Positions 8,991 to 16,904 of a stretch of 64,000 bases of DNA are shown in pieces. The stretch comes from Roseiarcus sp963780825 (GTDB taxonomy: Bacteria; Pseudomonadota; Alphaproteobacteria; Rhizobiales; Beijerinckiaceae). The stretch is from contig CAWADL010000024.1 in assembly GCA_963780825.1 (NCBI GenBank), positions 496,001-560,000 on the forward strand. The letters run 5' to 3'. A program made the position numbers and the translations under genes. The number at the start of each line of letters is the position of its first letter. Position 1 is the stretch's first letter. Below the pieces are notes generated by a model, which was not told the DNA's origin, ran no database searches, and saw nothing but the letters and a program-made list of their open reading frames with translations.

Positions 8991-9685
8991 GCGGCGCTGC
9001 CGAGATAGGCGGCGATTACTCTGCGGTCCGCGCGGATTTCGGTCGGTGAGCCGGTGGCGAGATGGCGGCCGAGATCGAGCACCGTCACCGCATCGCAGCA
9101 GGCAAACACCGCATCGACATCGTGCTCCACCACGACGGCGACGATGCCGCGCTCTCGCACGAGGGTTCGCAGGTGAAGAAACAGGCTCATGGTCTCTTCC
9201 GCCGAGAGGCCGGCGCCCGGCTCGTCCAACAACAACAATTGCGGACGACCAATCAAGGCAAGGGCGACATCGACGCGGCGCTGCACGCCGTAGGCGATCT
9301 GGCCCGCCTTCTCGTCGAGATACTCGCCGAGGTTCATGACTTCAATCACCTCGCCAAGTCGATCATCGCCGAGATGGCGTGCGACCAGCGCCAGTTGCTC
9401 GCGGACGGTGAGGTCCTGGAAGATGCTGGTCCGCTGGAACGATCGCGCCATCCCGCGGCGGCGACGCCATGCGACCGATTTGTGCGTGACGTCCTCGCCG
9501 CGATAGCGCACTGTCCCACCGCTTGGCGGGCGGCGGCCGGTCACCGCGTCGAGCAGAGTCGATTTCCCGGCGCCGTTCGGACCAATCACTCCATGGACCG
9601 CGCCTTCACCGCTGATGGTCAGATCCACGCCGTCAAGCGCGCGCACGCGGCCGTAGCTCACGGAAAGCTTGGCGATTTCAAGCAT
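8987..9685 (-). CDS. livG: Branched-chain amino acid-type ABC transporter ATP-binding protein LivG
   Basis: First ATPase of the second HAAT importer, about 232 residues from the ATG at 9685. An upstream start at 9742 is possible but would lie inside livM and adds an Arg/Ala-rich leader. Walker A is GPNGAGKS, Walker B LLLLDEPGAG, and the LivG-specific insertion GMARSFQRTSIFQDLTV is present. The signature is modified: IAYGVQRRVDVALAL replaces the usual LSYGxQRR form, which is common in LivG. The gene overlaps livM by eight bases and livF by four. Confidence 0.92.
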   Translation of the reverse strand: MLEIAKLSVSYGRVRALDGVDLTISGEGAVHGVIGPNGAGKSTLLDAVTGRRPPSGGTVRYRGEDVTHKSVAWRRRRGMARSFQRTSIFQDLTVREQLALVARHLGDDRLGEVIEVMNLGEYLDEKAGQIAYGVQRRVDVALALIGRPQLLLLDEPGAGLSAEETMSLFLHLRTLVRERGIVAVVVEHDVDAVFACCDAVTVLDLGRHLATGSPTEIRADRRVIAAYLGSAA

Positions 9686-10733
9686 CCTGGCCCGCCTCCC
9701 CGCGATTGCGGGTCGGGCCCGCGCGTCGCCGAACGCTCTCAATCAGGCCACCAACGACTCCGCGCGGAAGCAGCACGATGAACACCACGATCGCGACGCC
9801 AGTCAGTAACTGCGTAAAGCCGCGGGCGCCGAATTGGTCCTGAGCGAAGGCGAAGAGCACGCCGCCGACGATCGGACCCGTCGAACTCGCGACGCCGCCA
9901 ATCAACGCCGCGACCAAGGCGTTCGTGCTGACGGACAGGCCGAGGCTTTCCGGGGAGACGAAGCCCGAGTTGAGCACATGCAAGAGCCCGCAGACGCCGG
10001 CGATGGCGTTGACGAACACGAACGCCAGCAGGCGAGGCAGATAGGTTCCGAAACCGGAGAAGCGCATGCGCTCCTCATTTTCGCGCACGGCGCGCAGGAT
10101 CGCGCCAAACCGTGAGCGCCGGACGACGAAAACCGCAAGGCCAAGCAGCCAGGCCGCGCTCCAGGCAATCGGCCAGAAGGTCGCGGCGTTGGCGAAATCC
10201 GCCGCTTGCAGGCCAAAAATCGAGCCGGAAAAATTGATAACCAGGCCGTCGGCGCCGGAGGTGTAGTCCCGCAGGCCTTCCAGCATAACGCCGTGGCTGA
10301 CCATCTCGCCTGCAGCGAGCGTCAGCATCATGAAGGCGAGCGGATTGGTGCGGACGATCAACGCTCCAAGAATGGCCGAGTAGACGACGATCACGGCGAA
10401 GGCGACAAACAACGCCGCGGTCGGCGACAAATCCCCCTCGCTCATGAGGATGGCGAACAGATACCCGGCGCCGCCGTAGACGCTGGCGGCCCCCAACGCG
10501 ACGAGGCCGGCCTCGTTCATCAAAAACGCGACGCTGAGCGCGAGTATGCCTAATAGCAGACCGCCGGCGCCGATACGCAACACGAACTCGCTCGCGATGT
10601 GGGTTGGCGCAAGCGCGCCGAGCGCAAACAGCAGAATCGCAACCGTGACGATCAGCGGCGTCCGGCCGGGGATCGCGCGTCCTGGGGATAGCGAGCCGCG
10701 CGCGCTCACCGGAGTAACCACGCCGCCGTTCAA
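9678..10733 (-). CDS. livM: Branched-chain amino acid-type ABC transporter permease LivM
   Basis: Permease of the second HAAT importer, 351 residues. A polar N-terminal leader is followed by about ten hydrophobic helices, the conserved RENEERMRFSGFGTYLPRL loop near residue 225, and LIGGVASSTGPIVGG near residue 285. The start shown is a TTG at 10733 that overlaps the livH stop (TTGA); a GTG 27 bases downstream is an alternative. It forms the channel with LivH at 10730-11587. Confidence 0.92.
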   Translation of the reverse strand: MNGGVVTPVSARGSLSPGRAIPGRTPLIVTVAILLFALGALAPTHIASEFVLRIGAGGLLLGILALSVAFLMNEAGLVALGAASVYGGAGYLFAILMSEGDLSPTAALFVAFAVIVVYSAILGALIVRTNPLAFMMLTLAAGEMVSHGVMLEGLRDYTSGADGLVINFSGSIFGLQAADFANAATFWPIAWSAAWLLGLAVFVVRRSRFGAILRAVRENEERMRFSGFGTYLPRLLAFVFVNAIAGVCGLLHVLNSGFVSPESLGLSVSTNALVAALIGGVASSTGPIVGGVLFAFAQDQFGARGFTQLLTGVAIVVFIVLLPRGVVGGLIESVRRRAGPTRNRGEAGQDA

Positions 10734-11587
10734 CCGAGCACCCTGCCGCGGCCGATGCCGCGCGGCGCAACCAGCAGCACGCCCATCAGCAGCACATAGG
10801 GCGCGAGGGTGGCGAGGTCAGGCAGGAATACCGAGCCGGCCACCTGCACAAATCCGAACAGCAGCGCGGCGACGATGGCGCCGGCGATGCTGCCTGTGCC
10901 TCCGATCACGACGATGATCAGGCAGTTGACGATCATGGTGACGTCCATGCCAGGATCCACCGAAAGGTACGGCCCTGCAAGAACTCCCGCGACTCCAGCA
11001 AATGCAGCGCTGAGGCTGGTGACGAGCAGGCTCAATCGGTCCGCATTGACGCCCATCATGCGCGCGACTGACGGATCCTGACTGACGGCGCGGACATGAA
11101 GGCCGGAAGTCGAAAAGCGCAGCCACAGCGCCAGCAGCACGCATGAGCCGAGCCCCATCCCGATCAGGAATAGTCGGTATAGCGGGTAGGAGAAGCCAAA
11201 CAGCTGGACGGAGCCTGCGAGGACGCGAGGCGCGTCCACGCCGCGCGCCTCGCCGCCGTACACAAAGATCAGCGCCTGGCCTAAAATAATGCCGAGCCCG
11301 AGCGTGACCAGCGCCACTTCAATATGCGAACGTCCGCGCAGCGGCCGCAGAACCAAATATTCGAACGCGACGCCCAGGCCTGCGAGCAGAATCGGTGATA
11401 GGACGAGCGCGACCCAGAAGCCGCCAACCAGAGCGATGGAATAACCGAGATAGGCGCCCAGCATATAGAGCGCACCGTGACCGAAGTTGATGACGTCGCG
11501 CAGCCCGTAGATCAGCGCCAGCCCGCTCGAGAGCATGATGAGCAGCGAAGCCAGCGCGAGCGAGTTGGCGATCAGCGGCGCGATCAC
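10730..11587 (-). CDS. livH: Branched-chain amino acid-type ABC transporter permease LivH
   Basis: First gene of the second HAAT operon, 285 residues, starting at GTG 11587. It shows the LivH hallmarks SGLALIYGLRDVINFGHGA near residue 25 and VVIGGTGSIAGAIVAALL near residue 225. About 300 bases without a gene lie upstream, where the promoter should be. It is similar in design to the LivH at 1547-2419 but is a distinct paralogue. Confidence 0.93.
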   Translation of the reverse strand: MIAPLIANSLALASLLIMLSSGLALIYGLRDVINFGHGALYMLGAYLGYSIALVGGFWVALVLSPILLAGLGVAFEYLVLRPLRGRSHIEVALVTLGLGIILGQALIFVYGGEARGVDAPRVLAGSVQLFGFSYPLYRLFLIGMGLGSCVLLALWLRFSTSGLHVRAVSQDPSVARMMGVNADRLSLLVTSLSAAFAGVAGVLAGPYLSVDPGMDVTMIVNCLIIVVIGGTGSIAGAIVAALLFGFVQVAGSVFLPDLATLAPYVLLMGVLLVAPRGIGRGRVLG

Positions 11588-11703
11588 GCGAGACGCCTGT
11601 CGTGACGAGGCAACCCGGTCACGGCGCAGCGAGCCGCTTTGACGCGTGCCTCCATCATCCGCGCTTCCTCCTCTCGCCGGCTCACAGGCGGGCTGAATTT
11701 AGT

Positions 11704-11714
11704 TAAGCAGCTTA
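11704..11714. promoter_or_regulatory. Inverted repeat TAAGC-A-GCTTA upstream of the second liv operon
   Basis: An 11-base interrupted palindrome lies about 120 bases upstream of livH in the 11588-11883 gap, which otherwise holds no convincing gene. Position fits an operator or promoter element. The short length makes a chance match plausible. Confidence 0.2.
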
Positions 11715-11883
11715 CCGTATCTCGCGGGCATTTGCAAATCCTCGTGATCCGCTCCACCGATTCAGGCGCAGGCGAAAGGCGCATTTCCGAGGCGACGCCA
11801 GATCATATGGCGAGTTCGCCCGACGCCGTAATCGTAAATACATTAACAATCACAGCGGTCGCGCTCGCCGCGGCGGGGCGGGT

Positions 11884-13032
11884 TCAGACGGCCTGTCGGC
11901 CGAAGGCGCGCTCAGCCGCGAACGAGGCGATCTCCGCCGCCCCAAAACCCCAAGCCAGCAGCGCCTCACCGCTATTCGAGCCGACGCCTTCGGGCGCCCG
12001 CGGCGTGTCGGGCTTGGTTCGGCTGAAGCGCGGCGCCGGACGCGGCTGTACGACGCCGTCGACTTCTATGAATACCTCGCGCGCCCGGTTGTGCGGATGC
12101 GCCGCGGCCTCGGAGAGGGTGAGCACGGGCGCGAAGCAGACATCGCTTCCCTCCATGATCGCGCACCACTCCGCGCGGGATTTGCTACGGAAAATATCGG
12201 TCAACCGGGCGCGAAGCGCGGGCCAGCCGCGACGGTCGGTCTGATTGGGCGCCTCCTCTGCAAGGCCGGTCAGACGCAACAGTTCAGCATAGAACTCCGG
12301 CTCGGCGGAGGCGATGCTTATATAGCGCCCGTCCGCGGTTTCGTAGACGCCGTACCAAGGCGCGGTCTCGCCGTCCAAGTTGTTCTCGCCGCGCCGGTCG
12401 CTCCAGTCGCCCGAGGCCAGCGCGGCGTAGACATAGGTCATCAACGAAGCGGCGCCGTCGACCATCGCGGCGTCGACGACCTGGCCGCGGCCGGAACCGC
12501 GCGCCTCCAGCAAAGCGCAGACGATGCCGAAAGCCAGGTACAAGCCGCCGCCGCCAAAATCGCCAATCAGGTTCAGCGGCGTGCTCGGCGGCCCGTCGGG
12601 ACGGCCGATCGAATGCAGCGCGCCGGTGAGCGCGATATAGTTGATGTCATGACCGGCGGCTTTCGCCAGCGGCCCCTCCTGGCCCCAACCGGTCATGCGA
12701 CCGTAGACGAGCCGCGGGTTGAGTTCGAGACAAGGATCGGGACCGAAGCCCAGCCGCTCCATCACCCCGGGCCGGAATCCTTCGATGAACGCATCGGCGT
12801 GCGTAAGCAGTTTGCGCATGACTTTGGCGCCCGCGGGCGACTTTAGATCAAGTGCGATCGAACGTCGCCCGCGCTCCAACAACGCGACCTTGGGATGACC
12901 TGGGGGCGCCTTCTGCCCCGGGCGCTCGATACGGAGCACCTCGGCGCCCATGTCGGCGAGCATCATCGCCGCGAAGGGGCCCGGCGCCAGGCCGGCCATC
13001 TCGACAACTCTCAGTCCCTTGAGCGGTCCCAC
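11884..13032 (-). CDS. CaiB/BaiF family CoA transferase, alpha-methylacyl-CoA racemase-like
   Basis: Class III CoA-transferase fold. Residues from the start, GPLKGLRVVEMAGLAPGPFA, then MLADMGAEVLRIERPG and the later GHDINYIALTGALHSIG match alpha-methylacyl-CoA racemases (AMACR/Mcr), which epimerise 2-methylacyl-CoA so that dehydrogenases can act. The GHDINY aspartate corresponds to a catalytic residue of this family. I chose the GTG at 13032, which has a GGGAGG site six bases upstream and gives about 382 residues, the family length. An upstream start at 13134 would add 34 unrelated residues over the probable operator. It is divergent from the SDR at 13274. Confidence 0.88.
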   Translation of the reverse strand: MGPLKGLRVVEMAGLAPGPFAAMMLADMGAEVLRIERPGQKAPPGHPKVALLERGRRSIALDLKSPAGAKVMRKLLTHADAFIEGFRPGVMERLGFGPDPCLELNPRLVYGRMTGWGQEGPLAKAAGHDINYIALTGALHSIGRPDGPPSTPLNLIGDFGGGGLYLAFGIVCALLEARGSGRGQVVDAAMVDGAASLMTYVYAALASGDWSDRRGENNLDGETAPWYGVYETADGRYISIASAEPEFYAELLRLTGLAEEAPNQTDRRGWPALRARLTDIFRSKSRAEWCAIMEGSDVCFAPVLTLSEAAAHPHNRAREVFIEVDGVVQPRPAPRFSRTKPDTPRAPEGVGSNSGEALLAWGFGAAEIASFAAERAFGRQAV

Positions 13033-13086
13033 CCCGGCCTCCCTGCTTGTCTGTTTATTGGCTTCGGCCGCGGACGCGACCAAGTT

Positions 13087-13096
13087 CATACGTATG
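13087..13096. promoter_or_regulatory. Perfect palindrome CATACGTATG in a divergent promoter region
   Basis: Ten self-complementary bases lie between the divergent racemase-like gene (start 13032) and the SDR (start about 13274). The core TACGTA echoes the palindrome at 2577-2588, so both could be sites for the same TetR-type regulator. The link is inference from similarity of the cores only. Confidence 0.3.
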
Positions 13097-13273
13097 TGTA
13101 CCATATTCCGCCCTGCGACTTCGTCAAGCCGCATTGCGATCGCCGGATAGCATCACGTCGCGTGCTAGTTTTCGCTTGACGCAAATAATGAGGATGCGTA
13201 CGATCTCTCGCAACGATGTCGCGATCTCTGACCCGTTAACGGCGAGCGCGAAACAATAAGGGAGGCGGCGGCC

Positions 13274-14143
13274 CTGTCCTACCAATCCGCATTTCGCCCC
13301 GACCTCTTCAGAGATCGGGTGGTGATCGTCACCGGAGGCGGCAGCGGCATCGGTCGCTGTACGGCCCATGAGTTGTGCTCGCTCGGCGCCCATGTGGCGC
13401 TGATAGGCCGACGGGTCGATAAGCTGGCCGTCGTCGAGGCGGAGATCCTTGAAGACGGCGGGTCGGCCAGCGTTCACCCCTGCGATATCCGCGATGAAGA
13501 AGCGGTCGGCCGGACGGTTGGGGCCGTGATCGAGGCGCGCGGTCGGATCGACGGCCTGGTCAACAACGCCGGCGGCCAATATCGCGCCGCATTGGAGAGC
13601 ATATCAACCAAGGGGTTCGAAGCGGTTGTCCGAAACAACCTTACCGGCGGCTTCATCTTCATGCGCGAGGTCTACAATCGTTGGATGGCCGCGCATGGCG
13701 GCGCCATCGTCAACATCATCGCCGATATCTGGAATGGTTGGCCGGAATTCGGCCATTCGGCGGCGGCGCGCGGGGGAATGCTGACACTGACGGAGACCGC
13801 GGCTTGCGAATGGGCAACCGCCGGAGTGCGTGTCAACGCCGTCGCGCCGGGCGGCATCGCGTCGAGCGGCTTTGACACCTACCCGCCGGAGGCTCAGGCG
13901 AAGATCCTCGCGTTTCCGCCAACGGTTCCGATGCAGCGCTTCGGGACCGAATCCGAGATATCCGCGGCGGTTGTGTATCTGCTGTCGCCGGCCGCCGCTT
14001 ATGTGACGGGAACGTGCCTGCGCGTCGATGGCGGCGCGCCCAATGCACGGCGCGCGTGGCCTCTGGCGCCGGCGCAGCGCAACTCGTCGTTCGACGGCTT
14101 CCATCGCTCGGTGACACCCAATCTGCTTCGCGAGGGCAGCTAG
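13274..14143 (+). CDS. SDR family oxidoreductase, trans-2-enoyl-CoA reductase-like
   Basis: Short-chain dehydrogenase of about 289 residues. The nucleotide site is VIVTGGGSGIGRCTAHEL and the NNAG motif is present. The usual YxxxK is absent: the segment FGHSAAARGGMLTLTE has His and Arg in the region, as in the peroxisomal enoyl-CoA/dienoyl-CoA reductase branch of the family. Homologues begin SYQSxFRPxLF, and that sequence is encoded here from 13277, preceded by a GGGAGG site and a CTG (13274). The first standard start is a GTG at 13319, which would cut the N-terminus into the first strand. A CTG start or an ATG-to-CTG error is likely. It probably reduces an acyl-CoA intermediate of this island. 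Confidence 0.82.
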   Translation: MSYQSAFRPDLFRDRVVIVTGGGSGIGRCTAHELCSLGAHVALIGRRVDKLAVVEAEILEDGGSASVHPCDIRDEEAVGRTVGAVIEARGRIDGLVNNAGGQYRAALESISTKGFEAVVRNNLTGGFIFMREVYNRWMAAHGGAIVNIIADIWNGWPEFGHSAAARGGMLTLTETAACEWATAGVRVNAVAPGGIASSGFDTYPPEAQAKILAFPPTVPMQRFGTESEISAAVVYLLSPAAAYVTGTCLRVDGGAPNARRAWPLAPAQRNSSFDGFHRSVTPNLLREGS

Positions 14144-14152
14144 CCGGCCTTG

Positions 14153-14420
14153 CTATCGAGCAACGTCGTGCGGCGGGTGATGGGCGAAGCCGACGATCTC
14201 GCGTTGCTGTTGGGCGTCGAGCGGATGCCGATCTCCATCGACGAACGCATCGCGGCGGCCCGCAAGGCCGGCGCCCACAAGATGTCGATGCTTCAGGATC
14301 TGGAGCGAGGGCGCGCGATCGAGATTGATGTGCTCGTGGAGTCGATTGCAGCCATGCGCGAGATTGCCGGCGTGTCGCCGGACTTGGCGGCGCTTTGTTC
14401 GCGGCGCAGAAGAGCGTCAC
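14153..14420 (+). pseudogene. Remnant of 2-dehydropantoate 2-reductase (C-terminal domain only)
   Basis: About 85 residues match the helical C-terminal domain of the PanE/ApbA ketopantoate reductase family: SIDERIAAARKAGAHKMSMLQDLERGRAIEIDVLVESI. The HKxSMLQDLExGRxIEID segment is highly diagnostic. The N-terminal NADPH-binding domain is missing; upstream is the end of the SDR gene with only a few bases between. Downstream the sequence passes directly into an acyl-CoA synthetase fragment. This is a truncated, non-functional copy left by rearrangement. Confidence 0.75.
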
Positions 14421-14432
14421 CAGCACAGACGG

Positions 14433-15087
14433 TTTCCCGGCAAACTTGTCGAATTCTACGGCCTGACGGAGGGCGGTGGCACGACTATTTTGATGGTCGA
14501 CGAGCGGCCGGACAAAATGTCGACCTGCGGACGGCCGCTCGATGGCCACGACATTCGCATCATCGATGAGGCGGGACGCGAACTGCCGCGCGGCAAGGTT
14601 GGCGAGATCGTCGGGCGCTCCGGCGAAATGATGACGGGCTACCACAATCAGCCCAAGAAAACCGCCGAAGTCGAGTGGCGCGACGGCGACGGCAGACGGT
14701 TCATCCGCACCGGCGATCTCGGCTGGATCGACGACGAGGGCTTCCTGACGCTGGCCGGCCGCCGCAAGGACGTGATCATCAGCGGCGGCCTCAATATCTA
14801 TGCAACCGACCTCGAAGACGTTTTGCTGGCCCACGAAGCCATGCAAGAGTTCCGCCGTTGTTGGCGCAGCTTCCGTTCGATGGGGTGAGACGCCCGTCGG
14901 CTTCGTCGTGTTGAAAACGCCGACTGCAGCGACTGCGGACAAGATCCGCGCTTTCGCTAACCAGCGGCTAGGGAAGACGCAACGTCTCGATAGCATCGTG
15001 ATACTGGACACCCTGCCCCGAAATCCCCTCGGCAAAGTGCTCAAGCGGGATCTGCGGGAGCGTCTGAGCGAAGCTCGGGCCAGTTGA
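14433..15087 (+). pseudogene. Remnant of an acyl-CoA synthetase (AMP-forming), C-terminal part, frameshifted
   Basis: The ANL-superfamily core is recognisable: VEFYGLTEGGG (A5-type motif), RTGDLGWIDDEGFLTLAGRRKDVI with the hinge Asp region, IISGGLNIYATDLED, and the C-terminal NPLGKVLKRDLRERL with the catalytic lysine. The N-terminal half, including the P-loop-like motif, is absent. A frame break near 14850 splits the end; removing one T (GAGTTCC to GAGTCC) joins QESAVVGAASVRWGETPVGFV. The loss of the first half is real decay or deletion, unlike the single-base break. An intact gene of this type would activate the acid imported by the Liv systems. Confidence 0.78.
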
Positions 15088-15232
15088 GCATCGCCGCGGA
15101 TTGGTAATGAAGCTTGCCGATTGCCGAACGGGAGTCGCTTAACCTCGTCGGGATGAGCGTAGATCACGGTGAAATAGAGGACCGCCAGAGATCGCCGCGC
15201 TTCTTAAAAAACGTATCCCGGCAAATTACCGG

Positions 15233-15340
15233 GCGCCTGTAGCCGCGGTCTCTAGACCGCGGTCTCCCCGAGATCGGCTCTTTCTCCGCAAGGCTCGATC
15301 TCTTAACCACCGCGGACTGTAGTCCGCGGCTACAGGCGCC
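15233..15340. repeat. Dispersed palindromic element, family A copy 2
   Basis: Outer arms share GGCGCCTGTAGCCGCGG and its complement. The inner words differ: left arm CCGCGGTC-TCTA-GACCGCGG, right arm CCGCGGAC-TGTA-GTCCGCGG. Each is still a perfect hairpin although the two no longer match each other. The spacer has GATCGGCTCTTTCTC, shared with the copy at 36010. Confidence 0.88.
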
Positions 15341-15385
15341 TGGAGATCTGCGCCGTGCACCAAATTTCCAGCAGCGAATTGACTT

Positions 15386-15461
15386 TGGTGAGCGCGGTGG
15401 GAATCGAACCCACGACCCTCTGATTAAAAGTCAGATGCTCTACCTATTGAGCTACGCGCTC
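15386..15461 (-). tRNA. tRNA-Lys (anticodon UUU)
   Basis: On the minus strand a 76-base cloverleaf folds. The 7-bp acceptor stem is GAGCGCG/CGCGCTC, the D arm is GCTC...GAGC, and the anticodon loop CTTTTAA carries TTT. The T arm GTGGGTTCGATTCCCAC is perfect, the discriminator base is A and the CCA end is encoded. The CTTTTAA loop defines lysine. It sits alone between the family A repeat and a lipoprotein gene. Confidence 0.96.
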
Positions 15462-15515
15462 CCATGAAGCCGCGAACGCGTACTGCTTCGGCGGTCGAGG
15501 GTCAAGCTGGCGCGT

Positions 15516-16163
15516 TTAGCCCTGGCGCCGCGTTCGGCGTGGGTGCGCGACCGCGCCGCCACCCTGCCCGAGGCCGACGCTGATCGAATAATCGTCGTCG
15601 AGCCGGGCGCGGGTGAGAGGCAGCATGATCGGTTCGGTCACGACGCTGTAGGATCCGCGAGCCCCGCCGTCGGTGTTCGCCGCGACCCCATAGCTCTTCG
15701 AAAACAAAACCTTGCCATCGGCGTCGCGTTTCACTTCGACGTGCAGCGTCGTCGAATAAGAACCGGGCGATCCGGCCGGGCCGATCAGCAAGTGGCCGGC
15801 GACGCCGATCTTTAGCGCGAATTGCGCTCCCTGAGGATCGCATTCACGCGAGAGATCGGAGATGTCGAACTGGTAGCGGACGGCTTGGCTATCGGGTCCG
15901 CCGACACGCGTCGACGCTCCGCCTTCGACCACCGCGACCTGCGGGCAGTCGACGTCCGCGGCACTTGCCGGGAGCTTGACAATCTTCTCGGATTCTTTCG
16001 TCGCGTGTCCGTTGACGTCTGGCGTCGGTCCGTTGCGGGGCGCCATGAAGCTCGGCGCCCATGAGCCCTCGCTCGAGCAGGCGGAGAGCGCGAGCGTCGA
16101 AACGGCGACAAACGCAAATTTTCGCCAAGCCCCGCCCATGCCCGCTCCGCTGTACCCCGTCAC
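15516..16163 (-). CDS. Hypothetical lipoprotein
   Basis: Protein of 215 residues with a lipoprotein signal: a basic segment WRKFAF, a hydrophobic core, and a lipobox LSAC ending near residue 29, so the mature protein is lipid-anchored. The mature part contains RYQFDISDLSRECD and KIGVAGHLLIGPAGSPGSY, suggesting a beta-rich fold, and ends in a short basic tail. I do not recognise a named family. It overlaps the upstream IalB-family gene by four bases, so the two are co-transcribed and could act together in the envelope. Confidence 0.72.
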   Translation of the reverse strand: MTGYSGAGMGGAWRKFAFVAVSTLALSACSSEGSWAPSFMAPRNGPTPDVNGHATKESEKIVKLPASAADVDCPQVAVVEGGASTRVGGPDSQAVRYQFDISDLSRECDPQGAQFALKIGVAGHLLIGPAGSPGSYSTTLHVEVKRDADGKVLFSKSYGVAANTDGGARGSYSVVTEPIMLPLTRARLDDDYSISVGLGQGGGAVAHPRRTRRQG

Positions 16164-16699
16164 GGCAACCCCTCGAAGCCGTCCTTGAACCCGTCGAGCG
16201 CCGTCGGAACGCCGATGCCTTCTTCCGGGGTCTCGAACAGCACGAACGTCGCCTGCGCGCCGGCTTCTATCTTAGCCAGCAGCTTGTCGTCGAGGAAAAC
16301 CTCGGCGACGCATCCATTCGGCAGACAACGCACGAAATTCATCCGCCCAAGGTCCTGCTTGTCGACGCGAATGCCGATCCCGGTCGGGATCAGCACGCCG
16401 AGCGGCGCAATGATCCGCAACAGCCGGCTCTTCTTGTCCGCCGTCTTCAAGGCGATGATCACAAGGGTGATGTTCGGACGGTCGTCGTCGACGACGCTCT
16501 GCATCAGCGCGCATTGCTGGCCTGCCGCGCCCGGCGGGGTCTCGCAGCGCGTCTCCCAGCCGCCGTGCTTGCCTTTGACGACGCCCTGCGCCTGTGCGGC
16601 GCCTGCCGCAACGCAAAGCCCCGCCAGTAACGCCAATGCCGCAAGGGGCGCGCGCCGACGACGTTGAGCTCGCTCTGCCGCATCGCTTCCGGGCCGCAT
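16160..16699 (-). CDS. Invasion-associated locus B (IalB) family protein
   Basis: Secreted or periplasmic protein of 179 residues. After a signal peptide ending at AGAAQA, the mature part shows the family pattern: GGWETRCETPPGAAGQQCALMQ, then hydrophobic strands, GIGIRVDKQDLGRMNFVRCLPNGCVAEVFLDD with paired cysteines, and FVLFETPEEGIG. The family was named in Bartonella, but in free-living alphaproteobacteria its role is unclear, so the name should not be read as virulence. It starts about 200 bases from the divergent cytochrome oxidase operon. Confidence 0.85.
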   Translation of the reverse strand: MRPGSDAAERAQRRRRAPLAALALLAGLCVAAGAAQAQGVVKGKHGGWETRCETPPGAAGQQCALMQSVVDDDRPNITLVIIALKTADKKSRLLRIIAPLGVLIPTGIGIRVDKQDLGRMNFVRCLPNGCVAEVFLDDKLLAKIEAGAQATFVLFETPEEGIGVPTALDGFKDGFEGLP

Positions 16700-16904
16700 C
16701 GGCGCCCCGTTATCAAAAGGCCGCGCGCTGTCAAGCCGCGTACGGAAAGACCGGGCGGGGCGCCCTGCGTAAGGATTGCAACGCGGGAATGTTTGTGGTT
16801 TTCAAGGCGGCGACGCGGGGCTGGGCGCAAGGATGGCGCGCGTCGCGGGGCCTGGGACCGAGGAAAGACATGCGGCGCCAAGGGCCGGGAGCTACGAGGG
16901 CGAT

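Noticed and set aside
13833..15167. 444-residue minus-strand ORF across the SDR end and gene remnants
   Set aside because: No motifs; the plus strand carries diagnostic PanE and acyl-CoA synthetase segments.
15386..15461. tRNA-Lys as an attachment site of an integrated element
   Set aside because: No integrase gene and no direct repeat of the tRNA 3' end was seen nearby.
16160..16699. IalB as evidence of a pathogen
   Set aside because: The family is widespread in free-living alphaproteobacteria; nothing else here points to virulence.
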